Positions 46,683-55,987 of a DNA stretch of 64,000 bases are shown here, in pieces. The notes under the pieces are model-generated. The model saw only the letters and a program-made list of their open reading frames with translations. It had not been told where the DNA came from and did no database searches. This stretch comes from Lysobacteraceae bacterium SCN 69-320 (lineage in GTDB: Bacteria > Pseudomonadota > Gammaproteobacteria > Xanthomonadales > Rhodanobacteraceae), in contig MEFP01000019.1 of NCBI GenBank assembly GCA_001725155.1, positions 248,001 to 312,000 of the forward strand. The letters run 5' to 3'. Within the stretch, counting starts at the first letter, position 1, and each line of letters opens with the position of its first letter. A program made the translations under genes and the position numbers.

Positions 46683-47744
46683 ATGTCCGTACAGGCATCG
46701 ACTCCGCCGGCCTCCCTGTGCCTGCTGCGCACGTCCGCGCTCGGCGACGTCAGTCACGTCGTGCCGCTCGTGCGCACCGTGCAGAAACACTGGCCTGCAA
46801 CCGCGCTGACCTGGATCGTCGGCAAGCTCGAACACAAGCTCGTCGGCGATCTGCCCGGCGTGGAGTTCGTCGTGTTCGACAAGCGCCAGGGCTGGAAAGG
46901 CTGGCAGGCCGTGCGCCGCGCGCTGCACGGGCGCCGCTTCGATGCGCTGCTGCACATGCAGGTCGCCTTGCGCTCCAACCTGCTCAGCGCGGCAGTGTCG
47001 GCGCAGCGGCGCATCGGCTACGACGCCGCGCGTTCGCGCGATCTGCACCGGCTGTTCATCGGCGAGCGCATCGCCGCACGCAGTGGCGAACATGTGCTCG
47101 ATGCGATCGGCAGCTTCCTCGAACCGCTGGGCCTGCGCCAGACTGAAGTGCGCTGGGATCTGCCGGTACCGGACGCGGCCGAAGCCTTCGCCGAGGAACA
47201 CCTGCCGGGTACGGCCCCGACCCTGATCGTCAGCCCCTGCTCCAGTCACCGGCTGCGCAACTGGCGTGCCGAGCGCTATGCCGCCGTCATGGACCAGGCG
47301 ACGCAGCGCGGCTGGCGCGTCGTGCTCTGCGGCGGCCCCAGCGCCTATGAGCGTGAATTCGGCGATGCGGTCAAGGCCCGGCTGCAGCGCGGCGCCGTCG
47401 TCGACCTGATCGGCAAGGACACGCTCAAGCAGTTGCTCGCCCTGCTGCGCAGGGCCGACCTCGTGCTGACGCCGGACTCCGGCCCGATGCACCTGGCCAA
47501 CGCGATGGGCACTGCCGTACTCGGCCTGCATGCGGCGAGCAATCCGCACCGCTCGGGTCCCTACTCGGACCGGCGCTGGTGCGTGGACCGCTACGACGCC
47601 GCGGCGCGGCGCTTTCGCGGCAAGCCCGCAAGCGAGTTGCGCTGGGGCAGCAAGATCGAACACGAAGGCGTCATGGACCTCATCGAAACCGACGCAGTCA
47701 TCGAGCGCTTCGACGCGTTCGCCGCGGCGCGCGGCCTGCCCTGA
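46683..47744 (+). CDS. Lipopolysaccharide heptosyltransferase (GT9)
   Basis: A 353-residue cytosolic glycosyltransferase. LCLLRTSALGDVSHVVPLVRTV is the GT9 start; later PCSSHRLRNWRAERYAAVMD, and TPDSGPMHLANAMGTAVLGLH are the nucleotide-sugar-binding blocks. It adds a heptose to the inner core, most like WaaC/WaaF; which one cannot be fixed here. It is divergent from kdkA (64 bases apart). Confidence 0.9.
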   Translation: MSVQASTPPASLCLLRTSALGDVSHVVPLVRTVQKHWPATALTWIVGKLEHKLVGDLPGVEFVVFDKRQGWKGWQAVRRALHGRRFDALLHMQVALRSNLLSAAVSAQRRIGYDAARSRDLHRLFIGERIAARSGEHVLDAIGSFLEPLGLRQTEVRWDLPVPDAAEAFAEEHLPGTAPTLIVSPCSSHRLRNWRAERYAAVMDQATQRGWRVVLCGGPSAYEREFGDAVKARLQRGAVVDLIGKDTLKQLLALLRRADLVLTPDSGPMHLANAMGTAVLGLHAASNPHRSGPYSDRRWCVDRYDAAARRFRGKPASELRWGSKIEHEGVMDLIETDAVIERFDAFAAARGLP

Positions 47745-47768
47745 AGCAACGGCCGCCGCGGCGCAGGC

Positions 47769-48164
47769 TCAGTTCCTGTAGTTCTGGTAGGACTTCTCTT
47801 CGACCAGCTGCGAGCCGAGCTTGAGATTGATCTCGCGCTTGATCGCCGCGCGGTCGTCGTTCTGGAAATAGACCGCACGCGCGAGTTCGATGAACTCCGC
47901 GTCGAAGGCCTGCGCCTTCTCTTTCAGGCGGATGCGGTCCTCGATGTCCCAGAGCGCCTGATTCACGGCTTTCAGACGCGCGCGCTCGGCGCCGATGTCG
48001 ACGGCTGCGGCCGTGTCGTCACGCCAGACCGCGAGCAGCAGCTCCAGCTCCTTGCGCACGTTGGCCAGCTTGCTCGGATCGGCGATCTGCTCGGACTTGA
48101 TCTCGAGGATGGTGATCTTGTCGATCAGTTCGCCATGGGAAATCGGGGTGGTGATCAGGGACAT
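47769..48164 (-). CDS. DUF6165 family protein
   Basis: A 131-residue soluble, charged, helical protein: ISHGELIDKITILEIKSEQI, then a central helix ERARLKAVNQALWDIEDRIR and a terminal REINLKLGSQLVEEKSYQNY. The family is often encoded near lipopolysaccharide core genes, as it is here, convergent with the heptosyltransferase. No biochemical role is known to me. Confidence 0.8.
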   Translation of the reverse strand: MSLITTPISHGELIDKITILEIKSEQIADPSKLANVRKELELLLAVWRDDTAAAVDIGAERARLKAVNQALWDIEDRIRLKEKAQAFDAEFIELARAVYFQNDDRAAIKREINLKLGSQLVEEKSYQNYRN

Positions 48165-48223
48165 GGAACGCGGTCCGCGGCGGGGGAAACGAGCGTAGCC
48201 CAAACCTCGCCGGTTCGGGGCCG

Positions 48224-48255
48224 GAAAACGAAAACGCCCCGTGAGGGGCGTTTTC
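48224..48255 (-). terminator. Rho-independent terminator of tRNA-Ser(CGA)
   Basis: The minus-strand stem GAAAACGCCCC / GGGGCGTTTTC (11 bp, loop TCAC) begins nine bases after the tRNA and ends in GTTTTC. It is a clean intrinsic terminator. Confidence 0.85.
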
Positions 48256-48262
48256 GTCACTG

Positions 48263-48353
<91 letters not shown>

Positions 48354-48405
48354 GGAACTGTCGGTCTGACGACCGGCCCTGCCGGTGGCACGGCGAGGGG
48401 CGCGA

Positions 48406-48434
48406 ATAGTACGAGCAACGGGACACAGATACAA
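48406..48434 (-). promoter_or_regulatory. Sigma-70 promoter of tRNA-Ser(CGA)
   Basis: On the minus strand TTGTAT and TACTAT are 17 bases apart and are followed by a GC-rich discriminator (TCGCGCCCC). The start would be about 45 bases from the tRNA 5' end, very like the other serine tRNA promoter in this window. Confidence 0.65.
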
Positions 48435-48645
48435 GCCGGGATCGCGGGGTCGCCGACGCGACGCCATTTTCCGCGCCTTTGCGTATTGATCCGGTGAGGC
48501 TGCCGCGCCGGCGGCCTGTGCTTGCCTAGGGGCGTCGCCCGGCGGCATGCTATGACCCAGTTCGTTTTTCGCATGTGCCGCCGTTCATTGGACGCCGGCG
48601 CCCTGCGTCTGGCGATGGCCACTGAACCCGAACCAGGCTTCGCGC

Positions 48646-49347
48646 ATGATCGAATTCGGACACAGCTCCCACGTCGGCCTGCGCCGCGAACACAACGAAG
48701 ACACGTATTACGCCGACCCGGAGCTGGGTCTGTGGCTCGTCGCCGACGGCATGGGCGGACACGAGCACGGCGAAGTCGCCAGCGCGATCGCACGCGACAC
48801 GCTGATCGAGGAAGTGCGCAAGGGCACGCCGATAGGCCGCGCGATACAACTGGCCGACGAGGAAATCATCCGTCACTCCAGCCGCCGCGCCGAAGCGCTG
48901 CCGATGGGCACGACGGTCGCTGCGGTCAACATCAGCGGCGACCAGTTCGACATGGCCTGGGTCGGCGACAGCCGCGTCTATGTCTGGAACGGTGTACTCA
49001 AGCAGCTGTCGCAGGATCATTCCTACGTGCAGGAGCTCATCGAGCAGGGTGCGATCACCGCCGAGCAGGCGCGCACCCATCCGCACCGCAACGTCGTGAC
49101 CCAGGCCCTGGGTGTAACCGATCCGCAGAACCTGCGTCTTGAAACGATCACCGGCACCTTGCAGCCGGGCATGCAGATCCTGCTCTGCAGCGACGGTCTG
49201 ACCGAAGAAGTCGAAGACGCGCAGATCGAGAGCATCCTCGCGCGCCCGGAGCTGTCGGCGCAGGAGTGCGTCGATCACCTCATCCTCGCCGCGCTCGACG
49301 GCGGCGGCTCGGACAACGTCACGGTCGTGCTGATCCGCCGGCGCTGA
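48646..49347 (+). CDS. PP2C-type Ser/Thr protein phosphatase
   Basis: A 233-residue stand-alone phosphatase of the bacterial Stp/PppA type. The metal-binding motifs are RREHNEDTYY (Asp19), VADGMGGHEHG (Asp34), an AWVGDSRVY block, CSDGLTEEVED and GGGSDNVTVVLI. No partner kinase or FHA protein is encoded nearby, so its target is unknown. In type VI secretion loci such proteins regulate assembly, but no T6SS gene is present here. Confidence 0.92.
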   Translation: MIEFGHSSHVGLRREHNEDTYYADPELGLWLVADGMGGHEHGEVASAIARDTLIEEVRKGTPIGRAIQLADEEIIRHSSRRAEALPMGTTVAAVNISGDQFDMAWVGDSRVYVWNGVLKQLSQDHSYVQELIEQGAITAEQARTHPHRNVVTQALGVTDPQNLRLETITGTLQPGMQILLCSDGLTEEVEDAQIESILARPELSAQECVDHLILAALDGGGSDNVTVVLIRRR

Positions 49348-49421
49348 TCCGTCGCTGCGGATCCCCTGGCCTGATCCGCCGTCGTCGGGATCCTCGGCCG
49401 CGAGGCGCGCGGCGAACCGGG

Positions 49422-49474
49422 GCTCACCGCAGCAGATGGACCTCGAGGTTGCGGTTCGCCTTCGGCTCACCGCA
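49422..49474. repeat. Degenerate ~50-bp repeat, copy 1
   Basis: The unit reads CTCACCGCAG, a ~16-base variable part, GTTGCGGTTCGCC, three variable bases, GGCTCACCGCA. A second copy with the same order lies at 49671-49719. The flanking CTC-A/G-CCGCA words are themselves directly repeated within each unit. Confidence 0.6.
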
Positions 49475-49670
49475 CCCCGCACGATATTCAGTCGCAACGC
49501 ATCCTGACGCCGGTGCGCTGACGCAGGTTGCGCTGAGCACAGCGATACGCAACGTCACGGTATCAATGCAAGGTCGCAACATCGCGACGCCGACGCATGA
49601 ACGCGCGATCCGGCGGGCGTCATCGCGGCTTCCCGTCGGCGATGCGGAGATCGGGCTTCGATCGAGGTTC

Positions 49671-49719
49671 CTCGCCGCAGACAACCCCCGACGTTGCGGT
49701 TCGCCCCTGGCTCGCCGCA
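49671..49719. repeat. Degenerate ~50-bp repeat, copy 2
   Basis: The unit reads CTCGCCGCAG, ~12 variable bases, GTTGCGGTTCGCC, three variable bases, GGCTCGCCGCA. It shares its 13-base core exactly with copy 1, some 250 bases away. Confidence 0.6.
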
Positions 49720-49834
49720 ACCGATGGCACCGCGTCGAACGCGAACACGCCGCGTCATCAATCGCTGCGGTGCCATTGCAGCTCGCCGTCAGGCGAGCTG
49801 CAGCTCATCGCCGGATGCAGCGATGCGCGCCCGC

Positions 49835-51151
49835 TCAGGGCGCGCCGCTCTTGAGCGTCTTCAGCGCGGTCTGGAAGTTGCCCATCGAGTAGCCGTTCTC
49901 GTTCTTGAGCACCGCGTAGACGCCGTCGAGCTTGGCCTTCAGTGCGTCGGCGCGGGCCTTGTCGATGGTGCCGGTGTTCTCGAACGCGACGATGACGGAC
50001 TGCGCGGCCATCGCGGCCTGCTCGGCCGCGTCGTAGTCGCGGTATTCGCCGCGTGCGGCGTCGGCTTCGATGTCGTCGAGGATCGCGGTGAGGCTGCCGC
50101 CGTCGAAGCGGTGCTGCGCAACACGCGGCAGCAGTTCGGCCAGGGTCGCGCGCAGCTTCTTCGCCGCGGCCAGGGTCGCATCGCGGCTTTCGGTCGTGGC
50201 CCGGTGCAGCGCACGGGTCTGTTCGAGTACGCGCGCCTCGGCGGACTTGTCCACGGCCGCCAGCACGTGGCGGAACATCACGAGATTCGCGTCGTAGAGG
50301 CGCACGACGCCGGGCCCCAGCCCGGTGCCCTGGCGCGGCCCCCAGCTCTTGTCCGACATACGCTTGTGGCAGGCGAAGCAGTTGAACAGCACGAGCTCCG
50401 GGAAGATGCCCTGCATGCCGGCCTTCGGATCGGTCAGCTGGTCGAGCAGGTTGGCCGCGGCCACCCCCTGCCCCACGGCCCAGTCGCGCGCGCCGCTGAA
50501 TTCACCCTTGCGCTGGATCCAGTCCTCGTCGATCGCGTAGTGCGGCCGGCCGAGCCAGGTGAAGGTGTCGAGCTCGAAGGTCAGCCGCGGATGGCCGGCC
50601 CCCATGATGCGGTGCGTGATCATGCGGTCCCTGCTGCCCATGTGGCAGGACAGGCAGAGCTCCGCGCGCTTGACCGGATCTTCGGTCGCGTACATGCCCT
50701 TGGCGACGTTGTCGGCATGCTTGACGCTCTTGTCCGCATGCGCATTGAGCCATTGTTCGGCACCGCCGTGGCAGGCCTCACAACCGACGCCGTCGCTGAG
50801 CTGGAAGCGCTCGCCGCGCTGCGCGGCCGGCACGTTGTCGGCATGGCAGTCGAGGCAGATCTTCGCTTCGCTCGCATTGCCGAGGCCGAGCTTGCGCGCG
50901 ATCTCGCGCGAGGCCGGCTGTTCGAGTATCGCGTAGGCCTTGGCGTGCGGATCGGTTTCCTGCCAGATCGCGAACTCATTCTGCATGACGTGCGAATCAC
51001 GGAATACCTGCGCGGCACCGTGACAGACGCTGTTGGAACAGCTCGCAACCCCAAGATGCTTGTGCGCCGATATCGCGTCGACCGCCGAAGCGGACAGCGC
51101 GCCGGGCAGCAGGAACACGCACACTGCAACGATCCACGTACGCAGTCTCAT
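49835..51151 (-). CDS. Multihaem cytochrome c (c554-like)
   Basis: A 438-residue exported protein with a signal peptide (to about ASA23). Four CXXCH haem sites are visible: Cys99-His103 (CLDCH), 124-128 (CEACH), 166-170 (CLSCH) and 288-292 (CFACH). A fifth candidate, CSNSVCH at 38-44, has four residues between the cysteines. The C-terminal third is helical and haem-free. It resembles cytochrome c554/HAO-fold proteins; the electron donor and acceptor are unknown and no oxidase or reductase gene is adjacent. ATG 51151 has GGGGAG nine bases upstream; ATG 51166 is the alternative. Confidence 0.85.
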   Translation of the reverse strand: MRLRTWIVAVCVFLLPGALSASAVDAISAHKHLGVASCSNSVCHGAAQVFRDSHVMQNEFAIWQETDPHAKAYAILEQPASREIARKLGLGNASEAKICLDCHADNVPAAQRGERFQLSDGVGCEACHGGAEQWLNAHADKSVKHADNVAKGMYATEDPVKRAELCLSCHMGSRDRMITHRIMGAGHPRLTFELDTFTWLGRPHYAIDEDWIQRKGEFSGARDWAVGQGVAAANLLDQLTDPKAGMQGIFPELVLFNCFACHKRMSDKSWGPRQGTGLGPGVVRLYDANLVMFRHVLAAVDKSAEARVLEQTRALHRATTESRDATLAAAKKLRATLAELLPRVAQHRFDGGSLTAILDDIEADAARGEYRDYDAAEQAAMAAQSVIVAFENTGTIDKARADALKAKLDGVYAVLKNENGYSMGNFQTALKTLKSGAP

Positions 51152-51533
51152 CGCCGAACTCCCCATTCAGGCGAGCGCCCTGGCGGCTGCTGGGCGCGCG
51201 GGCCGATTATGCCACGGCACTGGCGGCCTGGACCGCGTCGGCGCCGGCGGCGCGGACGAGATCCGGGTCACGGGCCTACTACGCAAAAACGGACGATTTG
51301 CTGACAGGCCCACTAACAGAACGTTCGAGCGCAGCCATGCCGGACATCGGCGGCGGCCGACGCGTGTCGCGGAGCGGCAGCCCGTTGCAGTGGAGGTTCG
51401 CCGGAAACGCGCAGCCGCGGGCTGCAGCAATGCGGCGCGACAGGTGCCACGGGCCGCCGAGATGGAAATCGGCAACCCGCCGCGGCGGACCGTACGGATA
51501 CGCGCAGTCGTCCCGGCCGCGATCGGCGGCGCG
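51152..51533. other. Intergenic region dnaQ to cytochrome c gene
   Basis: The 382 bases carry the upstream region of the cytochrome gene. I found no Fnr-type palindrome, no clear promoter and no supported coding sequence. Confidence 0.45.
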
Positions 51534-52271
51534 CTATGCCGGCAGCGCCTCGGGCGCCGCAGCCGATTCCAGGCGGCGCCAGACGCAGCCCCCCTTGCTG
51601 GCCTTGTCGATGCCGCCCAGGCGCGCCTCGTGCGCGGCGAGCTCGGCCGCATCGGCCAGACGCACACGCACGGCAGGCCGTTCGCCCGCGGCGCTCCAGG
51701 CGGCAATCTGCTCCTGCGCCGTCTCGACTTCGACGGCGAAGTCCAGCGCGCCCTGGCCCGCCGTCAGCGCGAGGTAGACGTCGGCGAGGATTTCCGCGTC
51801 GAGCAAAGCGCCATGCAGTTCGCGATGGCTGTTGTCGATGTCCAGACGCTTGCATAGCGCATCGAGGCTGTTGCGCTGTCCTGGGTACATCTCGCGCGCC
51901 ATCGCGAGCGTGTCGAGCACCGTGGCATGGTCGGCGAGCCGACCGTACTGCGGGCCGAGCCGGGCCAGTTCCGCGTCGATGAAGCCGACGTCGAATGCGG
52001 CGTTGTGGATGATGAGTTCCGCGCCCTTGATGTAGGCAAGGAACTCCTCGACGACGTCGGCGAAACGCGGCTTGTCGGCCAGGAATTCGATGCTGATGCC
52101 GTGCACCGCCTGGGCGCCGGCGTCGATGTCGCGTTCGGGATTCAGATAGCGGTGGAAATGGCTGCCGCTGACGCGGCGCGCGAGCAGTTCCACGCAGCCC
52201 AGTTCGATCAGGCGGTGGCCGCGTGCGGCCTCCAAGCCGGTGGTTTCGGTGTCCAGCACGATCTGGCGCAT
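51534..52271 (-). CDS. dnaQ: DNA polymerase III epsilon subunit (proofreading exonuclease)
   Basis: A 245-residue 3'-5' exonuclease. ExoI is LDTETTGLE, ExoII is IHNAAFDVGFID and ExoIII is HGALLDAEILADVYLAL. The C-terminal part (SKGGCVWRRLE) should bind the alpha subunit. It overlaps rnhA by one base; the rnhA-dnaQ pair is the usual gammaproteobacterial arrangement. Confidence 0.96.
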   Translation of the reverse strand: MRQIVLDTETTGLEAARGHRLIELGCVELLARRVSGSHFHRYLNPERDIDAGAQAVHGISIEFLADKPRFADVVEEFLAYIKGAELIIHNAAFDVGFIDAELARLGPQYGRLADHATVLDTLAMAREMYPGQRNSLDALCKRLDIDNSHRELHGALLDAEILADVYLALTAGQGALDFAVEVETAQEQIAAWSAAGERPAVRVRLADAAELAAHEARLGGIDKASKGGCVWRRLESAAAPEALPA

Positions 52272-52723
52272 CAGGCTTCCTGGCGTTGCTGTTCGGCCGC
52301 GAGGCGCGCGGCGCGGTCGACGCGTTCGTTGTCGGGGTGTCCCGCATGGCCGCGGGTCCAGAACCATTCGACCTGGTGGCGCGCGACGGCGCGCGCGAGA
52401 CGCTCCCACAGATCCTGGTTCTTGACCGGCTTCTTGTCGGAGGTGCGCCAGCCGTTGGCCTGCCAGCGCGGCAGCCACTGCTGCATGCCCTGCTTGACGT
52501 ACTGCGAGTCGGTCGTGATGCGTACGCGGCAGGGCCGCGTCAGCGCTTCGAGTGCGCCGATCGCGCCCATCAGTTCCATGCGATTGTTGGTGGTGTCGCT
52601 CTCGCCGCCGGAGATGACCTTCTCGACGGTGCCGTAGCGCAGCAGCGCGGCCCAGCCGCCCGGCCCGGGATTGCCCAGGCAGGCGCCGTCGGTGAACACG
52701 TGCACGACCGCCGCTTCGCTCAT
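52271..52723 (-). CDS. rnhA: Ribonuclease HI
   Basis: A 150-residue endonuclease removing RNA from RNA-DNA hybrids. The carboxylates are in [35 protein letters not shown] and [13 protein letters not shown]. The handle region [15 protein letters not shown] is present. It overlaps both the methyltransferase gene and dnaQ. Confidence 0.97.
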   Translation of the reverse strand: MSEAAVVHVFTDGACLGNPGPGGWAALLRYGTVEKVISGGESDTTNNRMELMGAIGALEALTRPCRVRITTDSQYVKQGMQQWLPRWQANGWRTSDKKPVKNQDLWERLARAVARHQVEWFWTRGHAGHPDNERVDRAARLAAEQQRQEA

Positions 52724-53412
52724 GCGCTCGCGCGCTGCGTGCCGGAGGCGAGATGAGCGCGCGCCACGCGCGGCCGCAAGGCGACCGGATGCGTGCGCAG
52801 CAGCGCGTTCGTGCTGCGCTTGCGCGCGAGCAGCAACCAGCTCGAACGCAGCGCCGGCGGCAGGCGCAACTCGGCTCCGGCCACACTAAGGCGTTGCGCG
52901 CCGATGCGGCGCTCGGCATAGACATCGACACCGCCGCGGGCCAGCGCCCGACGCCAGGCGCCGGCCGAGGCCGGCTGCGGCGGCGCGGTCTGGCCGCGCA
53001 TCTGCCAGGCCAGCCAGGGGCGCCAGGCGCCGAAGCGGGCGAAGCCGACGATCAACGCGACGCCGCCAGGCTCGAGCACGCGCACGAGTTCCTCGCGCAG
53101 CGCTTCCGGCGCGGCAAGACATTCGAACGCGTGATGCAGCACGATGAGACGGAAACTGTCGTCCGCGAACGGCAACTCGTCGGGTGCGCAGACCGCATCG
53201 CCGATCAGCCGCCCGGCCCCCTGCAGATGCAGGTCGACGCGGCGGCCGAGCATCGGCGTGACCATCTGCTCGGCAAATTCCGCGTCGCAGCCGATGAATA
53301 GCCCCTGCCGCCCGAATACGCCTGCGCATTCCGGAGCGAGCGCGGCACGCTCCTGCGCGAACAGCGCGCGCAGTGCGTCCATCGGGTGAGGCGGCTGGGG
53401 TCGCAGGAGCAT
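52720..53412 (-). CDS. SAM-dependent methyltransferase, unknown substrate
   Basis: A 230-residue class I methyltransferase-like protein. [45 protein letters not shown] is the motif II/III block of Methyltransf_11 proteins; the Gly-rich motif I is weak ([11 protein letters not shown]). It is the usual upstream neighbour of rnhA in this group and overlaps it. ATG 53382 would remove ten residues; neither start has a clear ribosome-binding site. Confidence 0.8.
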   Translation of the reverse strand: MLLRPQPPHPMDALRALFAQERAALAPECAGVFGRQGLFIGCDAEFAEQMVTPMLGRRVDLHLQGAGRLIGDAVCAPDELPFADDSFRLIVLHHAFECLAAPEALREELVRVLEPGGVALIVGFARFGAWRPWLAWQMRGQTAPPQPASAGAWRRALARGGVDVYAERRIGAQRLSVAGAELRLPPALRSSWLLLARKRSTNALLRTHPVALRPRVARAHLASGTQRASA

Positions 53413-53510
53413 AGGCGGCGCAGATCAGGGGACGCGGATTTTGCGCCAAGTCGCCCCGGCTTGTCCCGTTGCGCCGGCCTCGTCCGTCCTGTCCGTCGTC
53501 AGGCGCCGGC

Positions 53511-53565
53511 GTTAAGCGCGCTTAACGAGCACTGCAGGGAGCGCGGCTATAGTCGCGCTCCCTGC
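53511..53565. promoter_or_regulatory. Palindrome and hairpin upstream of gloB
   Basis: A perfect 16-base palindrome GTTAAGCGCGCTTAAC (53511-53526) is followed by a 12-bp inverted repeat (arms 53534-53545 and 53554-53565) whose eight-base loop contains TATAGT. They lie 17-70 bases before the gloB start, in the divergent promoter region with the methyltransferase gene. A repressor site plus a -10 element is one reading; a leader hairpin is another. Confidence 0.45.
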
Positions 53566-53581
53566 CGCCTGTCGGAACGCC

Positions 53582-54361
53582 GTGCTGCGCCTCGTACCCG
53601 TCCCTGCCTTCGACGACAACTATCTCTGGCTGGCCCATGACGGCAGCCGGGCCGTCGTCGTCGATCCCGGCGATGCGGCTCCCGTCGCCGCAGCACTGCA
53701 GCGGCTGAAACTGCAGCTCTCCGCCATCCTGCTGACCCATCACCATGCCGACCACATCGGCGGGGTGGCTGCGCTGCTCGAGCGCTTCGCCGGCGTGGAT
53801 GTGTATGCGCCGGACGACGAGCGCATCGAACCGGCAACGCGGCGCGTCGGCGACGGCGATACGGTCGACATCGAAGCGCCCGGTCTGCGCCTGCGCGTAC
53901 TCGCCCTGCCCGGCCATACGCGCAGCCACATCGGCTATTACGGCGCGGGCCTGCTGTTCTGCGGCGATACCTTGTTCAGCGCCGGCTGCGGCCGCCTGTT
54001 CGAAGGCACGCCGGCGCAGATGCTCGCCTCGCTCGATTCACTGGCCGCGCTGCCGGCGGAAACCGCCGTCTGCTGCGCCCACGAATACACCAGCGCGAAC
54101 TGCGCGTTTGCCGCGAGCGTCGAGCCGGAAAATTCCGCGCTGCGCAGCCGCATCGCCGAAGTGCGCCGGCTGCGCGCGGCCGGCACGCCGACCTTGCCGA
54201 GCACGATCGCCTGCGAACGTGCGACGAATCCGTTCCTGCGCGTGGACGAACCCGACATCGTCGCCTGGGGCGAACGTCACGGCATTCCTGCGCCGGCGCG
54301 TGTCGACCGCTTTGCCGCGCTGCGCCGCGGCAAGGATCAATTCCGGGCGCCGGCCGCATGA
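53582..54361 (+). CDS. gloB: Hydroxyacylglutathione hydrolase (glyoxalase II)
   Basis: A 259-residue MBL-fold thioesterase that splits S-lactoylglutathione. The metal site is THHHADH (52-58), with PGHTRSH, LFCGDTLFSAGCGRLFEG and AVCCAHEYT downstream, and the C-terminal glutathione-binding NPFLRVDEP motif. The start is GTG 53582. Its stop overlaps the start of the mltD-like gene. Confidence 0.96.
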   Translation: MLRLVPVPAFDDNYLWLAHDGSRAVVVDPGDAAPVAAALQRLKLQLSAILLTHHHADHIGGVAALLERFAGVDVYAPDDERIEPATRRVGDGDTVDIEAPGLRLRVLALPGHTRSHIGYYGAGLLFCGDTLFSAGCGRLFEGTPAQMLASLDSLAALPAETAVCCAHEYTSANCAFAASVEPENSALRSRIAEVRRLRAAGTPTLPSTIACERATNPFLRVDEPDIVAWGERHGIPAPARVDRFAALRRGKDQFRAPAA

Positions 54362-55764
54362 GGCGGCGGCTGCCGCTGCGCCGCCTCGCGCTGGCGCCGA
54401 TGCTGCTGCTGGCCGCCTGCGCGACGACGCCGCGCCAGCCTGTCGGCCAGGACAGCGCAATCACGACGGCGACCTCGCTGCCGCCGCTGGATCTGCGCGT
54501 GGAACCGCCTGACCGCATCGACGTGCCGTTCGTGCCGACGCCGGATTTCGCGGTGCCCGGCACAACGGCTCCGGTCGATGCGAACTCGGTCTGGGTGCGC
54601 CTGCGCACGCGCTTTGCGATGCCGGGCTGCGAATACAGCCCTGCCGTGCAGCGCTGGGCACGCACGTATACGCAGGGGCCGGACCGTTTCGCCGCCTCGC
54701 TCAAGCGTGCCTTGCCGTTCCTGATGCTGGTGCTCGACGAACTGGAGCGCAACGACCTGCCGGGCGAGTTCGCTCTGCTGCCGTATCTGGAAAGCCATTA
54801 CGAGCCGGTAGTCGGACGCGGCAGCACGCCGGCCGGCATGTGGCAGTTCATGCCCGAGACCGCACGCAGCGCCGGGCTGCAGATGTCGCCGCACTACGAC
54901 GGACGCCTCGACGCCTGGGCCTCCAGCAGCGCGGCGGTGGCGATGCTCAAGCGCTACCAGGACGAATTCGGCGACTGGCGCCTCGTCGACATGGCGTTCA
55001 ACGCCGGCGAATACCGCGTCAAGAAGCTGCTCCAGGACAACCGTTCGTCCTTGAGCCGCGAGGAGATCGCCAGCCTCAAGCTATCGCCGATCACCCACGA
55101 GCACCTGGCCAAGCTGCTGGCACTCGGCTGCGTCGTCAACGATCCCGGGCGCTTCGGCGTGACCTTGCCGGAGCCGTCGGAAGACGACCATCTCGTGCGC
55201 GTCACCCTGACTGCGCCGATCGACATGCGCGTGGCCGCGCGTCTTGCGGATGTGCCCGAAGACACCCTGCGCCGCTACAACGCCGGCCATCGCCAGTCGC
55301 GCATCTCCGCTTCCGCCCCCATGCATCTGCTGCTGCCCAGGCCGGCGCTGTCGCGCTTCCAGCAACGCTATACCCAGCTCGCGCCCAGCGCCTGGAGCAC
55401 CTGGGACGCGGTCAAGCTGCGCGAGCGGCGCGGCGTGGACGAACTGGCCGGCGCGGCCGCCGTGCCGATCGACATCGTCGGCGCGGCCAACGGCGTCGAT
55501 CCGGCGCGCCAGTTCGCCGCCGGCGCAACCGTGTTCCTGCCCTCATCGCTGGGCAAGGATGTCGGCACGCCGCAGCCACCGCCGCTGTCGCCCGAGGCAC
55601 AGCAGCGCGCCGCCGCGACGGTCACGGTCAAGAGCGGCGACAGCCTGTGGACCCTGGCCCGCACGCACAAGGTCAGCGTCGGCGATCTGCGCCGCTGGAA
55701 CCGCCTCGGCGACAAGACGCCGCTCAAGCCCGGGCAGAAGCTGTTCATCCAGGCGGTGAACTGA
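54358..55764 (+). CDS. mltD: Membrane-bound lytic murein transglycosylase D-like lipoprotein
   Basis: A 468-residue lipoprotein (lipobox LLAAC). The lysozyme-like domain has the catalytic Glu in [12 protein letters not shown], then [19 protein letters not shown] and [13 protein letters not shown]. One clear LysM peptidoglycan-binding domain lies at the C-terminus ([27 protein letters not shown]). E. coli MltD has two LysM domains; the first may be degenerate here. It overlaps gloB by four bases, the same gene pairing as in E. coli. Confidence 0.9.
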   Translation: MRRRLPLRRLALAPMLLLAACATTPRQPVGQDSAITTATSLPPLDLRVEPPDRIDVPFVPTPDFAVPGTTAPVDANSVWVRLRTRFAMPGCEYSPAVQRWARTYTQGPDRFAASLKRALPFLMLVLDELERNDLPGEFALLPYLESHYEPVVGRGSTPAGMWQFMPETARSAGLQMSPHYDGRLDAWASSSAAVAMLKRYQDEFGDWRLVDMAFNAGEYRVKKLLQDNRSSLSREEIASLKLSPITHEHLAKLLALGCVVNDPGRFGVTLPEPSEDDHLVRVTLTAPIDMRVAARLADVPEDTLRRYNAGHRQSRISASAPMHLLLPRPALSRFQQRYTQLAPSAWSTWDAVKLRERRGVDELAGAAAVPIDIVGAANGVDPARQFAAGATVFLPSSLGKDVGTPQPPPLSPEAQQRAAATVTVKSGDSLWTLARTHKVSVGDLRRWNRLGDKTPLKPGQKLFIQAVN

Positions 55765-55798
55765 GCCGCCCACCGCGGCGTCCGCGGCAAACGGGCGT

Positions 55799-55829
55799 TG
55801 GGGCGGCCGCGGCGACAAATCGCTACACT
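55799..55829 (+). promoter_or_regulatory. Candidate fabI promoter
   Basis: TTGGGG and TACACT are 19 bases apart, about 160 bases upstream of fabI. The -10 element is good; the spacing is long, so this is a weak call. Confidence 0.3.
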
Positions 55830-55987
55830 GCGTCGTTATGCCGGCGGCTGCGTCGGCGCATCGTGCGCGGTTCGCCGACATCGGTGCAGCAGCGCAGCCC
55901 GGCCGCACGGCGGCGAAATGCCGCCGGCTGCAGCCCACGCCGGCGCATCATCGCAACGCAACGAAGTCCATTCGTACAGGAGGTTTC

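Larger units (their letters stand above)
49348..49834. other. Intergenic region with degenerate repeats
   Basis: The 487 bases between the convergent phosphatase and cytochrome genes have no supported coding sequence. They hold two copies of a ~50-base repeat, described separately, plus many short GTTGCG/CGCAAC words. The inverted pair CAGCTCGCC / GGCGAGCTG at about 49782-49802 could form a terminator stem. Confidence 0.5.

Noticed and set aside
49348..49834. Repeats in this gap as a CRISPR array
   Set aside because: Only two units, with imperfect copies, uneven spacing and no cas genes.
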